Source: Adineta ricciae
Lineage: Eukaryota > Rotifera > Eurotatoria > Adinetida > Adinetidae
Direction: 5' to 3'
NCBI GenBank assembly: GCA_905250025.1
Contig: CAJNOJ010000052.1
Coordinates: forward strand, 269,054-333,053
Length of the DNA stretch: 64,000 bases
Part shown: positions 11,411-23,124 of the stretch, in pieces
Layout: the number at the start of each line of letters is the position of its first letter
Numbering within the stretch: the stretch's first letter is position 1
Notes under the pieces: generated by a model
Database searches by the model: none
Told to the model about the DNA's origin: nothing
What the model saw: only the letters and a program-made list of their open reading frames with translations
Program-made: the position numbers and the translations under genes

Positions 11411-13479
11411 ATGACCCGTTCGAAGAATGAGAACGATATTCCAGAAATATATGTGTTAGGTAAGACGTATCTATCAATAAATGATAGTTTTCATGTACGA
11501 AACGATCCTTTTATGTGCATGGCTGCTGGCGATAGACATGCGATTCTAGTTACCGAGAGTGGGTGCGTGTTTGCGTTTGGAGATAATAATTCAGGTAGGG
11601 TGTGGGTGAAAATTCATGTTAATTTTGTTTCGTGTCGATTTTTTAGGTCAACTGGGTTTAGGTCACACAGAGAATGTTAAAAAAGTGTCCGAAATAAAAT
11701 GTTTACGATCTACAGATGAGCAAGTACAACTCGCTGCCTGTGGCCGTGAATCATCTATCGTGGCAACAAGTTCTGGCTCACTATATTCCTTTGGTTCGAA
11801 TAGTCATGGCCAATTAGGACTTGAATTGAATGAATCGACCGTTATTCATCCATCTCCAGTACGAATCAATTCATTTCGATCGAAAGTCTCGTGGAGACAA
11901 ATTGCAATGGGTGCTGAACATACATGTGCGTTAACGGACGACGGAACAGTTTACATATGGGGCTCTAATGAAGACGGTCAATGTGGATATGCACTCAAAT
12001 ATGATCAGATAACAAGACCGAAAGAACTCCGTATAGATTACACTGTTGCTACGATGTAAGTTGAGATTGTCTTAGAAAAGAATAGTAAATTATATAGAAA
12101 GATTGCTCTCTTTTCTTTCAGATCATGTGGATACTATCACACAGCATTCATTGCTGATGACGGACGATTATTTTTGTTTGGTAATAATCAAGATAGACAA
12201 CTAGGACATTCTATGAAGGATACATGTAACGATCCTTTAAAAGTCACTCTGCCCGAACCGATTAGGAGTGTCGCTTGCGGAAATCAGCATACTATTCTAA
12301 TGACACAAAGTGGGCAAATTTATGTTTCTGGTATAATATTTATTTAGTATATTCTATATATGCAAATATAAATATTTCTTCTTGTGAAAATAGGACGAGG
12401 TGATCGTGGTCAACTTGGCCTTGGCACTCGTGTACTCAGGACGGAGTGTTTTCGACCTATCGAACGAAAGCTGCCATCAAAAGTAATAGCCATTGCTGCT
12501 GGTGAAGGTCATACAGCTATTCTTGGTTCGCAAGGTGATCTCTATCTATTTGGCGATGGAAAACATGGCAAATTGGGCTCTGAAACACAAAGCAACGCAT
12601 TTAAACCATGCACGATCGATCTTTTTGAAGATTGTCATGTCTTAGATGTTGCTTGTGGTGGTTGTCAAACATTAGTACTTGCTCAACAACGACCATCAAT
12701 GATCGAAGATGACACTGAAAGTATAGTATCATGAGTTTATTCATGTGAAAGGAACCTAGCCTTTTCTTTCTCTAGATATAAACGGCTCGCACTTAGAGCC
12801 TAAAAAAAGTTTCACACGCACAAGATATGGCTCTAAAATATCTACTCAGTCATCCACAAGTCCCAATTCTGAGCTTAATGAATCTGATCATGATTTAGAT
12901 GAACTGTCTGCGTCAAGGACAAGTGCTTTGATGAATACTACACATGTGGAAGTAGATGGAGTACTGCGGCCAATTGGTTTTAAAAGAATACAAGATTCGA
13001 CACCGGTGAAAACGGGTGTTCTGAATAATTTAGTGCCACTTAACAGTGACAACCGTGAGTCTTCAGAAGCCTCTCAGTGCCATCCAAAACCAAGACGATC
13101 AATGTCAGAAAGTACTTCCGATGATGAACACATGATACCATTGAGTCTTACAACTCCTGTGAAAACATTAACGAATGACGAATCAACTGGGCAGAACCGG
13201 CAATTTGACAACGATGAATCTGATTCGTCGACAACGATCAGCCGTAGTTCGTCAGCTTCGTCTGATGAAAACAATGAAAGCATACCCTTAGGCTCTGTCG
13301 ATGATTTCCATCAAAGTTTTTGTGCGCCTCAAAGATTAAAACCGGATGTCGAAGCATGCAACCCAACAAACGTAACCAAAACTGAGTCTGGATTCTTCTC
13401 CAGACTTTTTCGTACTAATAAGTCACAAACGAGACCAATCAACGAAGTGCAGAATTCCAGAACTTGTACTATTCTCTAA
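11411..13479 (+). CDS. RPGR: RPGR-like RCC1 beta-propeller protein with C-terminal prenylation box
   Basis: Multi-exon gene. The N-terminal half is a run of RCC1 repeats with diagnostic FGxNxxGQLGLG cores (FGSNSHGQLGL near 11800, GRGDRGQLGLG near 12400, FGDGKHGKLG near 12560). SCGYYHTAF (12125) and VACGGCQTLVLA (12650) match vertebrate RPGR better than RCC1 or HERC proteins. The C-terminal third is Ser/Glu/Asp-rich and disordered. The protein ends in CTIL, a CaaX box identical to that of the constitutive vertebrate RPGR isoform, where it is prenylated and binds PDE6D. RPGR acts at the ciliary transition zone with RPGRIP1. Introns lie near 11594-11646, 12057-12120, 12331-12393 and 12722-12776. 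An AATAAA is at 13552-13557. Confidence 0.88.
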
Positions 13480-14365
13480 CGAAATGTTCTCTCTGTCGAC
13501 TAACAGTATTTCAGAGTCATTCAAGATTCAATTTTGAAGTTTTTATTTCAGAATAAAACTATTTGATGTGTTTTTGAAAATTTCCGAAAAATTCAGCTTA
13601 TTAATCGATTCTTCCAAATGGTATTGTCGTATTTTGCTCTCTGATGACTTATATAGTCCATGAAAAGAATAATATTGACTATTTAATCATTCAATATGTC
13701 ACTGAAGAGGAAAACTTCATTTTCATGTTACTGACATTGTAAGAAAAATAATGATTTCATAGTCAATCTTAAGTGATTCGCCACTTCGAATTGTCAATAT
13801 TTTTAATGTCTATCTCGAACGTTTGCCATTTATTTCTTCTCCATCGGAAACATATCATCGTGCTTCAATTATCTCGCCACCCATTGAGAATGTCAAATCT
13901 AATATTCAAATGAGAAAGAAACTAATTCTCTTCATTAGACATGATTATCTGAAAAAGTTCGATGCTCAAAATAACACAAGACATTTGCCCATGTGCATAT
14001 TCTATTAATCTTAATAGATCGGAATATTTTTGGAAGCACATGGCCTGTCAAAGAAAGCAAAATATCAACGAGAGTACATTTAGTCTGATGATTTCGAAAT
14101 ATTTCCACGAGATGAAAAATGTGTTGGACATGTCTTTGCTTTAATACTTATCTGCATATCAGACGTGAAGAATGGATATATAATCAGCATATATGTTACC
14201 ATTACTAGGTCGAAGGTGAAGAAAAAGAATAACGAGGCAAAAAAGAGAAAGAAAGAATGAAAGAAAGAAAACGAGAAAAAGAAAAACAAAATAACAGACA
14301 GAGGGAAAAAAACAACATCATCGTCGGTGTCGTATTAAGACAAAAAGGAGAGAAGAAAAACGACG
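13480..14365. other. Intergenic region with possible coding debris
   Basis: Holds the RPGR 3' UTR. Open frames at 13823-14008 and 13962-14144 have mildly protein-like composition and share a broken frame, but no family is recognisable. An A/G-rich tract (14215-14360) precedes the methyltransferase start. Confidence 0.4.
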
Positions 14366-15274
14366 ATGAGCCATGATCTATTTAATGATGAAGAACATAC
14401 AGCGAAATATCGTCTGCATCGACCTGGCTATCCCAAGAAATTATATGAAATCATTCTCGATTATTATTTTCGTGGGAAAATAACCAATGAAAGAATTCCA
14501 CTCGCGCTCGACGTTGGATGTGGCAGTGGGCAAGCAACCGTGGATCTTAGTTTGTAAATATTAGCTTTTTTCAACTTGATCTTGTGCTTTATTTGCCATC
14601 TTTTGCGTTTTTCTAGGTTTTGTGAACGTGTTATCGGACTTGATGTTAGTGCTAATCAAATAAGTCGTGCTATGCCAAACGACAATATCGAATACCGTTG
14701 TCATACTGCTGAAAATCTTTCATTCCTTCAGTCGAACTCAGTCGATCTAATCACAGCTGCAACGACATTGCACTGGCTTGACATCGAAATTTTCCTCGAA
14801 GAAGCGAAACGTGTTTTAAAACCAAACACCGGCGTCTTAGCGGTATGGACTTACGCATTAGGTACCTTAGATAACCCAATCGCTGATGCTATCTATCATG
14901 AATTCCATCATGTGCTTTTGTTTCCGTATTGGAACGTCAAACGATGGCTAGCTGATGATTACTATGAATCGCTCGTCCCACTTTTACCGTTTAAATCAAC
15001 GTTAAGACACGCGACAATTGAACATCGAACAGAAACGACGTTGGGACATTTCCTGGGCTTCATTGAATCATTGTCAGGTTGCCAAACCTATCGAAAACAG
15101 AATGGCGAACAAGCGTATGAAGATATGTTAGCAACTTTACGACAGAAATTGATTCAATGCTATGTGAAAACAAAACTCCGGAATAGTACCGATGAAACAA
15201 CCGACTTCGATTCAATTAAAATGTCTGTTTCGAGTCCAATTCGGTTGTATCTCATGAGAAAAAATCATATGTAA
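14366..15274 (+). CDS. Class I SAM-dependent methyltransferase
   Basis: Two exons joined by a short intron (about 14553-14617) that restores the frame as SLFCERVIGLD. Motif I is LALDVGCGSGQAT (SAM-binding glycine loop), followed by VIGLDVSANQI (acidic residue of motif II), the HTAENLSF segment, and DLITAATTLHWLD, the motif IV/V region. About 295 residues in all. The layout matches the Methyltransf_11 / trans-aconitate-methyltransferase-like family present in animals, plants, fungi and bacteria. The substrate is unknown; small-molecule methylation is the usual assumption. The start MSHDLFNDEEHTAKYRLHRPGYP is typical of the eukaryotic family members. A polyA signal candidate is at 15398-15403. 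Confidence 0.85.
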
Positions 15275-17138
15275 ATTTGGTCAATTCTTGTAGAGAAATT
15301 CTTCTTCTATCTAATGAGCTTTTTGTACGTAAACATTTTCTTAAGAAATCTTTTAGACGAATACGTGTTTTTTCATTGGAACATCTTCTTCTGTTATAAT
15401 AAATGATCGTTAATCACAATGGGCGAATCGTCTCTTTGATATCTCGATCAGATGCGCCTCTGTTTCGCTTGGTTTATGATCAAATCTCTATAGAACAGGA
15501 GATGAAAGAAATCGTCCTGTATAATAGAAAATCCTTTTTGCGTTGAAGCTAAAAATAAAGCCCTTTCATAGATAGATTTTCCTGTGTCATGCTGATAAAT
15601 AACTTATAAAAATGCATTTCAAGGAAAAACGAGAATAATTTATGGGCAAAGCGCCTTCTTGATTTAAATAAGGTCTACATAAACAACACCTGTAACACCC
15701 TCAGTCGCATTTTAGTCCGCTATAAGTTATCTAACTATCGTCATTAAAACATCTTTTTATTTCTCACCTGCGGACCGTATGAAAAGGAAGTTCATTTCAT
15801 TTAGCCCCATATTTCGACGCATCTACTTCAGCTCATGTCGATGTAAAAATTTATATGAAAATGTTCTTTTCTAGGGTAAATCCACACCGAAGAGAACGAG
15901 ATCTGTCTAATATTTTGAAGGCTAAGGATCTATGTCATAGTCAAGATCGCTTCTTCTAATCACAGTAACGAGAAACTCGCTACTTGTTAAATTACTGCTG
16001 AAACATTGATCAAAACTGACATGGCTATACATAGAAAAGAGCTTTGAAGTTGACGAAATCCAATTAATTAAATAATGCCGATTATTATCACGAGAAAGTT
16101 TGCCTTTTTTCTTCGGGATGTCGCTTTGAGTTTTCATATATAGTTTCTGTCGCATGAAGACGGCTGCAAGTGTGTGCTTTACTAAGTTCAAGAGGTTTTT
16201 CTTTTTTTAATTAAATTTGTTAGTCCACAGTTGTTTTAATCAGCGGAGAAAATAGGTATGTCATTTCGCGAATCGGAAAAACAAAGCACAGCCATCTGAT
16301 CAGAAGAATTCTTGGAAAATAGGACACATATGACATGAGAACATGGTAGATTAATTATAAGTTAGAAACATCTTATATTATTAGTATTAAGTCTGTGTGA
16401 CACGAGCGTTCTGCGAAGGAAAAATAGCACTTCCGTTTATTTGAATGACAGTATGAAGCCAACGCTTTGCTTTGACGTTTCTAGTGCAAAAACAACTGAT
16501 ATTTGACTTCGGCGGGATGATTAAAAAATCAGCATTGATAAATCTCAATCAATATGTGAGCTATATCAAGATTAACGAGTGTAAATGTTATCGATAGTCA
16601 GAAGAAACAGTTCTTTCGAATATGTGTCTCGTTTGCATCTGAATACTTGATAAAATAACACTGTTTGTAACAACAGCTGACGGATCCAGTGGTTTGTTCT
16701 TCGCTAGTGTCACAGGAAGATTCTGTGAAAATCCAATTCACATTATTATGCTTGTTTAATTACAATTCTCTATTTGTAGATGAGCTTTACAAGCAACGTC
16801 AAGAATCGAACACAATGACAATCCAACTGGTGCTATAAAAAGCGAATTCTTTTTCGAGTGCGAATGAAAGGTATTAATTTAGCAGCCGTGTAGAATTAAA
16901 AAAACAGACGAGTCTTTTCTTTTGATATATATATAAGAACTGCCGGTAATTACAGAACACAAAGCTTGTGAATGACTTGGAGTTCATTAGCAATTCTATA
17001 GATTGAAATACATTTGTTTTATTCATTAAAATGAAATATTAAAGAAGAATGCATTTGCGAGAAAAAGAAAGAAAAATTGAATTCATAATGTATGAAAGAT
17101 GATAGTCTTGATTCTCGACCGAGAAAAAAAAGATTTAG
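15275..17138. other. Long intergenic region, nothing recognised
   Basis: About 1.9 kb of AT-rich sequence. The only longish open frame (15922-16191, minus) has no coding signature. No repeats longer than simple runs, no tRNA and no relic domains were seen. Confidence 0.5.
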
Positions 17139-18895
17139 TTAATAAACGTCAGTTGTCGTATTCATAAGTGATTCATTGATGATTGTGTTGTTGAATTGTT
17201 TGGGAGGAGGAGCTTTCTGAAGAACTGCTTTACATTGTCCATTGACGAGAACTTTGACTTGTACGCCTTGTTTGTTCGTCATTAAGTCAATCATCTTTTT
17301 GTACGCAAATTTTTCTGCTTGCTGTCTGGATTTGTGAATACCGTCTGCGAGAATGATTTTCGAATTGAGATAGAGACGATGGAACCACACTGGTTGACTT
17401 TTCAATGTTTTTAACTTTTCATCGCTAGTAATAATCAAAGTTTTTGGTAAAGATAACTGAATATGGGCGATGTCATCGGTAGATGAGATCTGTGAATGCA
17501 TGAGACTATCACGTAGTTGAGATATGACGATAATATCAGCCATTAATGGATGGGAGTCACTTGAAAGAGGAGAAAAGATAAGAGATGAGTGTCGGAATGA
17601 TGATTTACTTTTCGAAATCACTGGTATCTGAAAGAAGATTTTCCCATTTCGCTTCTTCTTCGTAATCGATGTCATCACCTGATGAAAATCAAAAAAGAAC
17701 AGCAACATTTCGAACGTGAGAAGATTCGATATTTACCATTAGTAAGTAACTCATATTCTGTGATAAGATTTTTATTTAGTTCTAGACGAGAGTGGCATAG
17801 GAACATGAGAGACGTACTTAAAAAGGATGTTTTACCATATGACTGCTCTCTTTCATTTGGTAAATACGAAGGCTTGGATAAGAACGGTTCTGTAGTATTG
17901 GATGATTCATTTGGTTTGATTTCTGTCGACGAAAAAACTGAATCAATTGAAAGGGAAGTGATTATTAGGAGTATTTTACTCGAAATAGGTGTCGATAAAG
18001 GTGAATGACGACGCCGTGGATATTCATTTCCGCGTGACAGAAAATAATCACTTGGTTTGCCAAACAAAGCTAAAAGAGTAGAGCTTTTCAAAAGCAAATG
18101 AAGAAATCTCGATTGAAAGTTTACCTGGCCGTTGAACTCCCGAACTACTTGATGATGAATTTCGTCGGCGACGATGTTGATATCGAGATTGAATATCTGT
18201 TTGAGGAACAAGGGCAGCGTTGGGTACACTACCGTAATAGTGATCATGTAATGGTGTTTTGGAATGTTTATTAAACATTTTCAAAGAAGAGCCCTTTTGC
18301 GGCGATGGAGATGATTTTATTGAATTTCCAAGTTGTTGTACTCGACCATCCGTTGAAGAAGACGATGTGTCAGATGATAATTCTATTGAAAGAAAGTTCA
18401 TTCGTGAACTGAAAAGAGCATTGGTGGATATGGAATCTCACGCTGATGGAAGGTGATATCTTCAATATGCATTTGAATAGCTATTTGCGTCATCTGAGCC
18501 CATGTTTGAATACGTTTAACAGTAAATGCACGTACAGCTTCATCATAGTGTCTAGCCATAACGAAAACTGAATATATTTGGCGTTTGTTTCTGATTAACT
18601 TACGAAATGATCCAGGTGACCTTTTCAAATGGATGTTTTGTTGGATGTATTTGTAAATCGATTATACAGTTGGTGAATTGTCGTAATTCATTTAAACGTT
18701 TATCCTGAATTTGACATGAAACTATAGAAATGAAATTTTTTTAAATTCTTACGTGAACACCACAGAATTCTCGACGAATATCGAAATCATCTACATCCAA
18801 AGAGATATCCGTTCGGATAATCGTTGTCTTTGAAAAGAAAATCGAAAAACTAAATGAGATCTTCGTCAGAACAACGAATCCTTTACTTCAGTCAT
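17139..18895 (-). CDS. Unrecognised multi-exon protein, possible KH-like and dsRBD-like regions
   Basis: The reading starts at the complement of 18893-18895 (MTE), then splices through several short introns to a stop at 17139. The early part reads TTIIRTDISLDVDDFDIRRE, then LNELRQFTNCIIDLQIHP and ARHYDEAVRAF. This alternation of strands and helices, with a central helix followed by a strand, resembles a KH domain, but no clear GxxG loop is visible. A Ser-rich, basic linker follows (SRYQHRRRRNSSSSSSG). The acidic segment GDDIDYEEEAKWENLL comes next. The C-terminus has VWFHRLYLNSKIILADG, then SRQQAEKFAYKKMIDLM, whose order of strands and final Ala-Lys-rich helix recalls double-stranded RNA-binding domains. 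RNA binding is a guess from this pattern. Internal splice joins in 17700-18050 are uncertain. Confidence 0.55.
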
Positions 18896-19341
18896 TGTAT
18901 TTGAATATCAGAAAGTATTCGACGATGTGAATATGAAATCTTTCGACGTGTAGTCGTATATAAGGAATAAAACAAAGACATGTATCTTTATTTCATTGCC
19001 GTCCGATTTATTTCAACGAAGAGAACGAAAGAAAAATTCTGCTGTGATGAGCTTTCTATGTATCACGCAGATCAACCTTACAACTTTCTAATCTACTAAA
19101 CAAACGTGAACGATGTATGATTAATTAGAATTTCATGTCCTCTTTTATGCTATTAGTCATCGTGGTGTATTACTTTGTTGATATTGGAAAAAATGCAATA
19201 TTTGCTTGTTTTATGTTGTATTACTCATATTTATGTGCGTACGTACGTACGTACGGCGGTCTATGTCATGATTTGGAATATGCAATGAAATCAACTATAG
19301 GAGACACCCTTACCTATATAAAAACGTACACATGTGTGAGC
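18896..19341. other. Divergent intergenic region with a (CGTA) microsatellite
   Basis: Separates the divergent 17-19 kb gene and the CAP gene. A CGTA tetranucleotide run at about 19238-19255 is self-complementary. No gene was seen. Confidence 0.5.
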
Positions 19342-20179
19342 ATGTCATTCGCATCGTTCTTGTGTTTCTGTGCACTTAGCAAAACAGCAATAGTTATTGA
19401 AAATGTAAATATTCGGCGAAGTTATTTTGTTCGCATTTTCGGCGTTCCACAATCAAATTGATTTCTTCTATGTAGGTATTCAGGAACATTCGGATATTGG
19501 GGATATCAACAACCGAGCTATTATCGCTATGACCAGCGGATGTTGGGCAGACCTCGTCATGCCTACCAACAACCAGCGCTGCCTTACGGATATATGGATA
19601 TGAGTTATCATCCATATTATCGACACTTGTACCGTATGTTAAACTTTAGAAAAACTTGATTTCTTTATTTTCGATCGTAATCTATCAGGTGACAGGGAAG
19701 CATCAGTGCACTCCTCTGTGACTGCTGAGTTATTGCAATTACATAATCAACATCGTGCGCGACATTGTGCGCCGCCATTGACCATTAGTGAACGGCTTAA
19801 TAAAATTGCGCAGTCATATGCAGAACATTTGGCTAAAACATCAACATTTGAACATAGTGGGAACAAACTCGGTAAAGAGCCATTGGGAGAAAACCTTTAT
19901 ATGCAATGGATATCGCGTGGCAAAGTAAATGCTAGTGCCAAAGCTGCAGATAAAAGTTGGTACGACGAAATAGAAATGCATGATTTTAAACATCCAACAT
20001 TCTCGAAAGAAACCGGACATTTTACACAATTGGTATGGAAAGATACGAAGAAAATGGGTGTTGGCGTTGCTTTCTCACCTAATGGTCAAGAAGTTTATAT
20101 TGTTGCAAATTACTATCCAGCGGGAAATATTGTTGGACCAGGATTCTTCGAAAAAAATGTTTTACCAGCCAAATGTTAA
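19342..20179 (+). CDS. CAP-superfamily protein, GAPR-1/GLIPR2-like, with Tyr-rich N-terminal extension
   Basis: The CAP domain occupies the last exon (from about 19690). It shows LLQLHNQHRARHCAPPL, FEHSGNKLGKEPLGENLY (first His and Glu of the CAP tetrad), HFTQLVWKDTKKMGVG (final His), and PAGNIVGPGFFEKNVLP, a pattern diagnostic of the GAPR-1/GLIPR2 branch. The preceding exon (about 19488-19633) encodes a Tyr/Pro/Gln-rich segment (GYWGYQQPSYYRYDQ). A plausible start at 19342 gives MSFASFLCFCALSKTAIVIE, a signal-peptide-like sequence. The join between that exon and the next is not settled: the obvious GTAAAT donor is in the wrong phase, while a donor near 19419 would fit. Mammalian GAPR-1 is cytosolic and Golgi-associated and has no signal peptide, so a secreted form would differ. 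Confidence 0.8.
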
Positions 20180-20782
20180 ACCGCAATTCAGCGCGCTCTA
20201 CTACAGAAAGGAAGTGACACGCACATCCGTTTTCTTTCTTTGATCTGTTTCGCGTGACTGTTTTCATATTTTTGTTTTCAAACAAACAAATATCATATAA
20301 TTACCATTGCTACTGATCGATGACATGATAGTATGACGTATATTACTCAAAACTTCATTAAATAGTATGCAAATGATTGATTTTATGACTCAATTAAGAA
20401 TAGTTCTATTTTTATGCACTTTGACGCATTTTAATTCCTTGACGATAAAATGGAGAGAGTAGCATCATCACATTGTATTAGGCAAATCATTTTTCTTTGA
20501 AACTTCAGGACAAAAAAAACCGTACTGAGTGACTTGTTCTATCGATTGTTCGCTGTCCTGCTTTCTATTCTAACCATGCATGTTCTTTATCACGTTTTCT
20601 TTTCTTTCATTTTAAGGTGATTTGCTAGTTACAAAACGACGACACAAGATTATATAATCAGTGCGGAGGCAAATAAACTCGATGTTCTGCTTTTAGCGTA
20701 CTATATAAACCAGAAATGTTTCTCCGATCACTATTCTACAGAAATTTCTTCTTTCCAGTGATATTTATTCACGTTTTTCAAG
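20180..20782. other. Intergenic region, nothing recognised
   Basis: Between the CAP gene stop and the stress-protein start. AT-rich, with no coding signal or repeat. Confidence 0.5.
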
Positions 20783-21464
20783 ATGTCATCAGATTCCGAT
20801 CGTGCCAAAGATCAAGTTTGTTAATGCAATGATTGTTTTTGTGTATCTGATAGAAATTTTCTTTTTCTTATGCGCAGGATCATGTCTTTAAATTAATTAA
20901 AGATATTCAATTTGCTATGTTGACAACAACAGATGAAGATGGTAGTCTTCGTGCACGCCCTATGGCATATAAACAAGGTGATAGTGATTCAAAAACTGAA
21001 CTTTGGTATATTCGATATTTGATAGATTTTCGTGTTGTATTAAGATTGAATTTTTAGGTTTTTCACACGAACAGATTCGTCTAAAGTGCCAGAAATCAAG
21101 AAACATTCGCACGTTAATGTGTCATTCAGTAATCCATCTCACCAATCGTACGTCAGTATTAGTGGACGTGCGGAAGTTATCAAAGATAAAGCTAAAGCAA
21201 AAGAACTATGGAATCCATATTTAAAAGCTTGGTTAGCTTCACGCCAAACCTTCCCTTCTCTTCATATTAGTGTCTCGTCTTCATTGTAGGTTTCCACAAG
21301 AACTCGATGACCCTCATCTAGGTTTACTTAAAGTAACTATTGAAGGAGCTGAATATTGGGACTCAGCATCATCCATCATGGTTCGAGCTGTTGGCTATGT
21401 CAAGGCGGCTTTTGGTGATGGATCAACTCTCGAAGGTGAAAACAAGAAAGTGAATTTCCCATAA
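20783..21464 (+). CDS. General stress protein 26 / pyridoxamine-5'-phosphate-oxidase-like flavin-binding protein
   Basis: Four short exons. The ATG at 20783 begins MSSDSDRAKDQ, then splices to DHVFKLIKDIQFAMLTTTDE. The split-barrel FMN-binding fold signature follows: DGSLRARPMAYKQ, ELWFFTRTDSSKVPEI, HVNVSFSNPSHQSYVSISG and KELWNPYLKAWFPQELDDPH, ending EYWDSASSIMVRAVGYVKAAF. This order is typical of the bacterial general-stress-protein-26 group (COG3871), which is also scattered in fungi and a few animals. Members bind FMN or FAD; their substrate is mostly undefined. Introns lie at about 20815-20878, 21006-21057 and 21229-21288. A polyA signal candidate is at 21580-21585. Bacterial or fungal origin by horizontal transfer is inference from family distribution. 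Confidence 0.87.
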
Positions 21465-21688
21465 ACTGCAAGATGTTTAATATTACAAGAAAAGAACAAA
21501 CATTATCCGTTATTATAGATACTAACTAGCTTTACACTATTTTCTCCACGTTTATGTACATGTATTTCGTATACATTAAAATAAACAATTAACCTCATCA
21601 TATACCTGGACGGATACAGTTTACCATGAAAATCTCACAGGTACATACAAATCGAGACACATCTGACCAGGATTGCCTGTTGGGTTAC

Positions 21689-22080
21689 TCATTTGGTTTC
21701 ACGAATCAGATAAAGATAGCGAATGATGACTGGAGCTTTCCGCTTTGGTTTACTTTTCAGTTTTTTACTTGTTGTGTCAATACGAAATCCATATTTACGT
21801 ATGTCAAGTACGGCAAGAAATATGAAAGTGTCTATCAAAAAGACAATTGCTATGTAGCCTAATGATTTCGATGCTGTTTTACGAATACTTAAAATACTGG
21901 ATGTAGTTTCATAGTAACGAACCAAGTAGTTACTTGTTAAGCAGCTGCACGGAAAAACATTGGCTATTGAACGACAGGCCCTGTTGTTTTCGCACGCTAT
22001 ATTTTCATAATATTTACCTTGCCATTTCATCCCACATAAACATCGGAAAGCGTTCTGAGGCAAAGTTAGACAAGTACCTA
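21689..22080 (-). CDS. EGF-like plus transmembrane C-terminal exon (fragment)
   Basis: An open segment begins right after an acceptor (TTTAG at about 22081-22085, minus strand). It encodes GTCLTLPQNAFRCLCGMKW, an EGF-like fragment with CxC spacing, then further Cys residues. A hydrophobic span follows (LGYIAIVFLIDTFIFLAVL), then a basic cytoplasmic tail (KKLKSKPKRK) and a stop. The next upstream open segment (about 22145-22240, minus) encodes a helical DRVDRLLVETT stretch, but its donor phase does not match. This could be the last exon of a membrane protein whose other exons are lost, or a decaying gene. I could not find a start codon with coding context. Confidence 0.4.
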
Positions 22081-23124
22081 AATATGAGTATAAAGACAAC
22101 GTAAAGTTGTAATGTAAAAAAAGAAATTCAAAATACCGTAGTTTCAACAAGTAGCCGGTCTACACGGTCAAATATCGAATTCACTATTAATTCTATAGAG
22201 ATCAACTGGACATGTGCATTAATATCCATTGGTAGCAGATATCTGGATTGTATATCATTAGTCGACACTAGATCGGTCCCAGGCGATATGGGGGTTTTAC
22301 CGTATTAACAAAGATAGAACAGAATCATGATTTTATTTGATGAAGATCAATAATCAAAAGTGTGTCTCTGATCAAAGCACATTGATAGTAGGATAAAAAT
22401 AGCATCGGTCACACCGAATATAATTTACAAACGTGCATTAAAAGATTCAATTCATATTCATCTTTGGAAACACGGGAAATCCTGCTTCAGATCCGCTTGG
22501 AGTGAGGCCATCAAATCTTGTGAATATGCTTGCATACTCTTTCAAATTATTTCCCTTATCACTCTTCTTTGACTTGAAATTAACTAAAAGACATAACTAT
22601 TCATTTAGAGTTCCGCACTATGTTATCTCTTTCTACAGTGCAATATTTATAACCAGTAAACACAAAGATAGTTTCCTCTCGTTATCACATATCAGTGGAT
22701 TACAGTAAGTATCATACGAATATCTCAATTCATGCAGGACTTCTCAAAAAGTGATATTTATAGCTCGGTGCTATACCGGATTTCTCAGTATATATTTGAT
22801 ATTATAACGTCATCTATCTAGTGTTGTTATGCACTTGGCGTTTATTGTTTAATCGGTATTGTTTAATCGGTATTGCTTGTAAATGGCTTACCACCTAGTC
22901 GATGATCGAAAGCAATTGATTCATTGCTCGATACATTAAATAGTGGTTGGAATTTGCGAATCTACCTCTATCCGTTGACAAAAATTGTCACTCTGCCAAC
23001 TTTACCAGCTATATATATCTTTTAACTAAAAGCTTCAGTAAACATGTTGTCGTATGTACTCGACATTTTAATTTCTATGTTTAAATTGTTGTTGCGCTTG
23101 GGACGCAGGGCGGATTGATCAGAT
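22081..23124. other. Gene-poor stretch with a 14-bp tandem duplication
   Basis: Contains about 2.4 copies of the unit TATTGTTTAATCGG at 22843-22875. No intact gene was seen. The relic of the ABCA gene begins near its right end and may extend further left than I can recognise. Confidence 0.4.

Noticed and set aside
15922-16191. 89-codon minus-strand frame as a gene
   Set aside because: No splice context, no domain and random composition in a long gene-free stretch.
19238-19255. CGTA run as a regulatory palindrome
   Set aside because: It is a simple tetranucleotide microsatellite; self-complementarity follows from the repeat unit.
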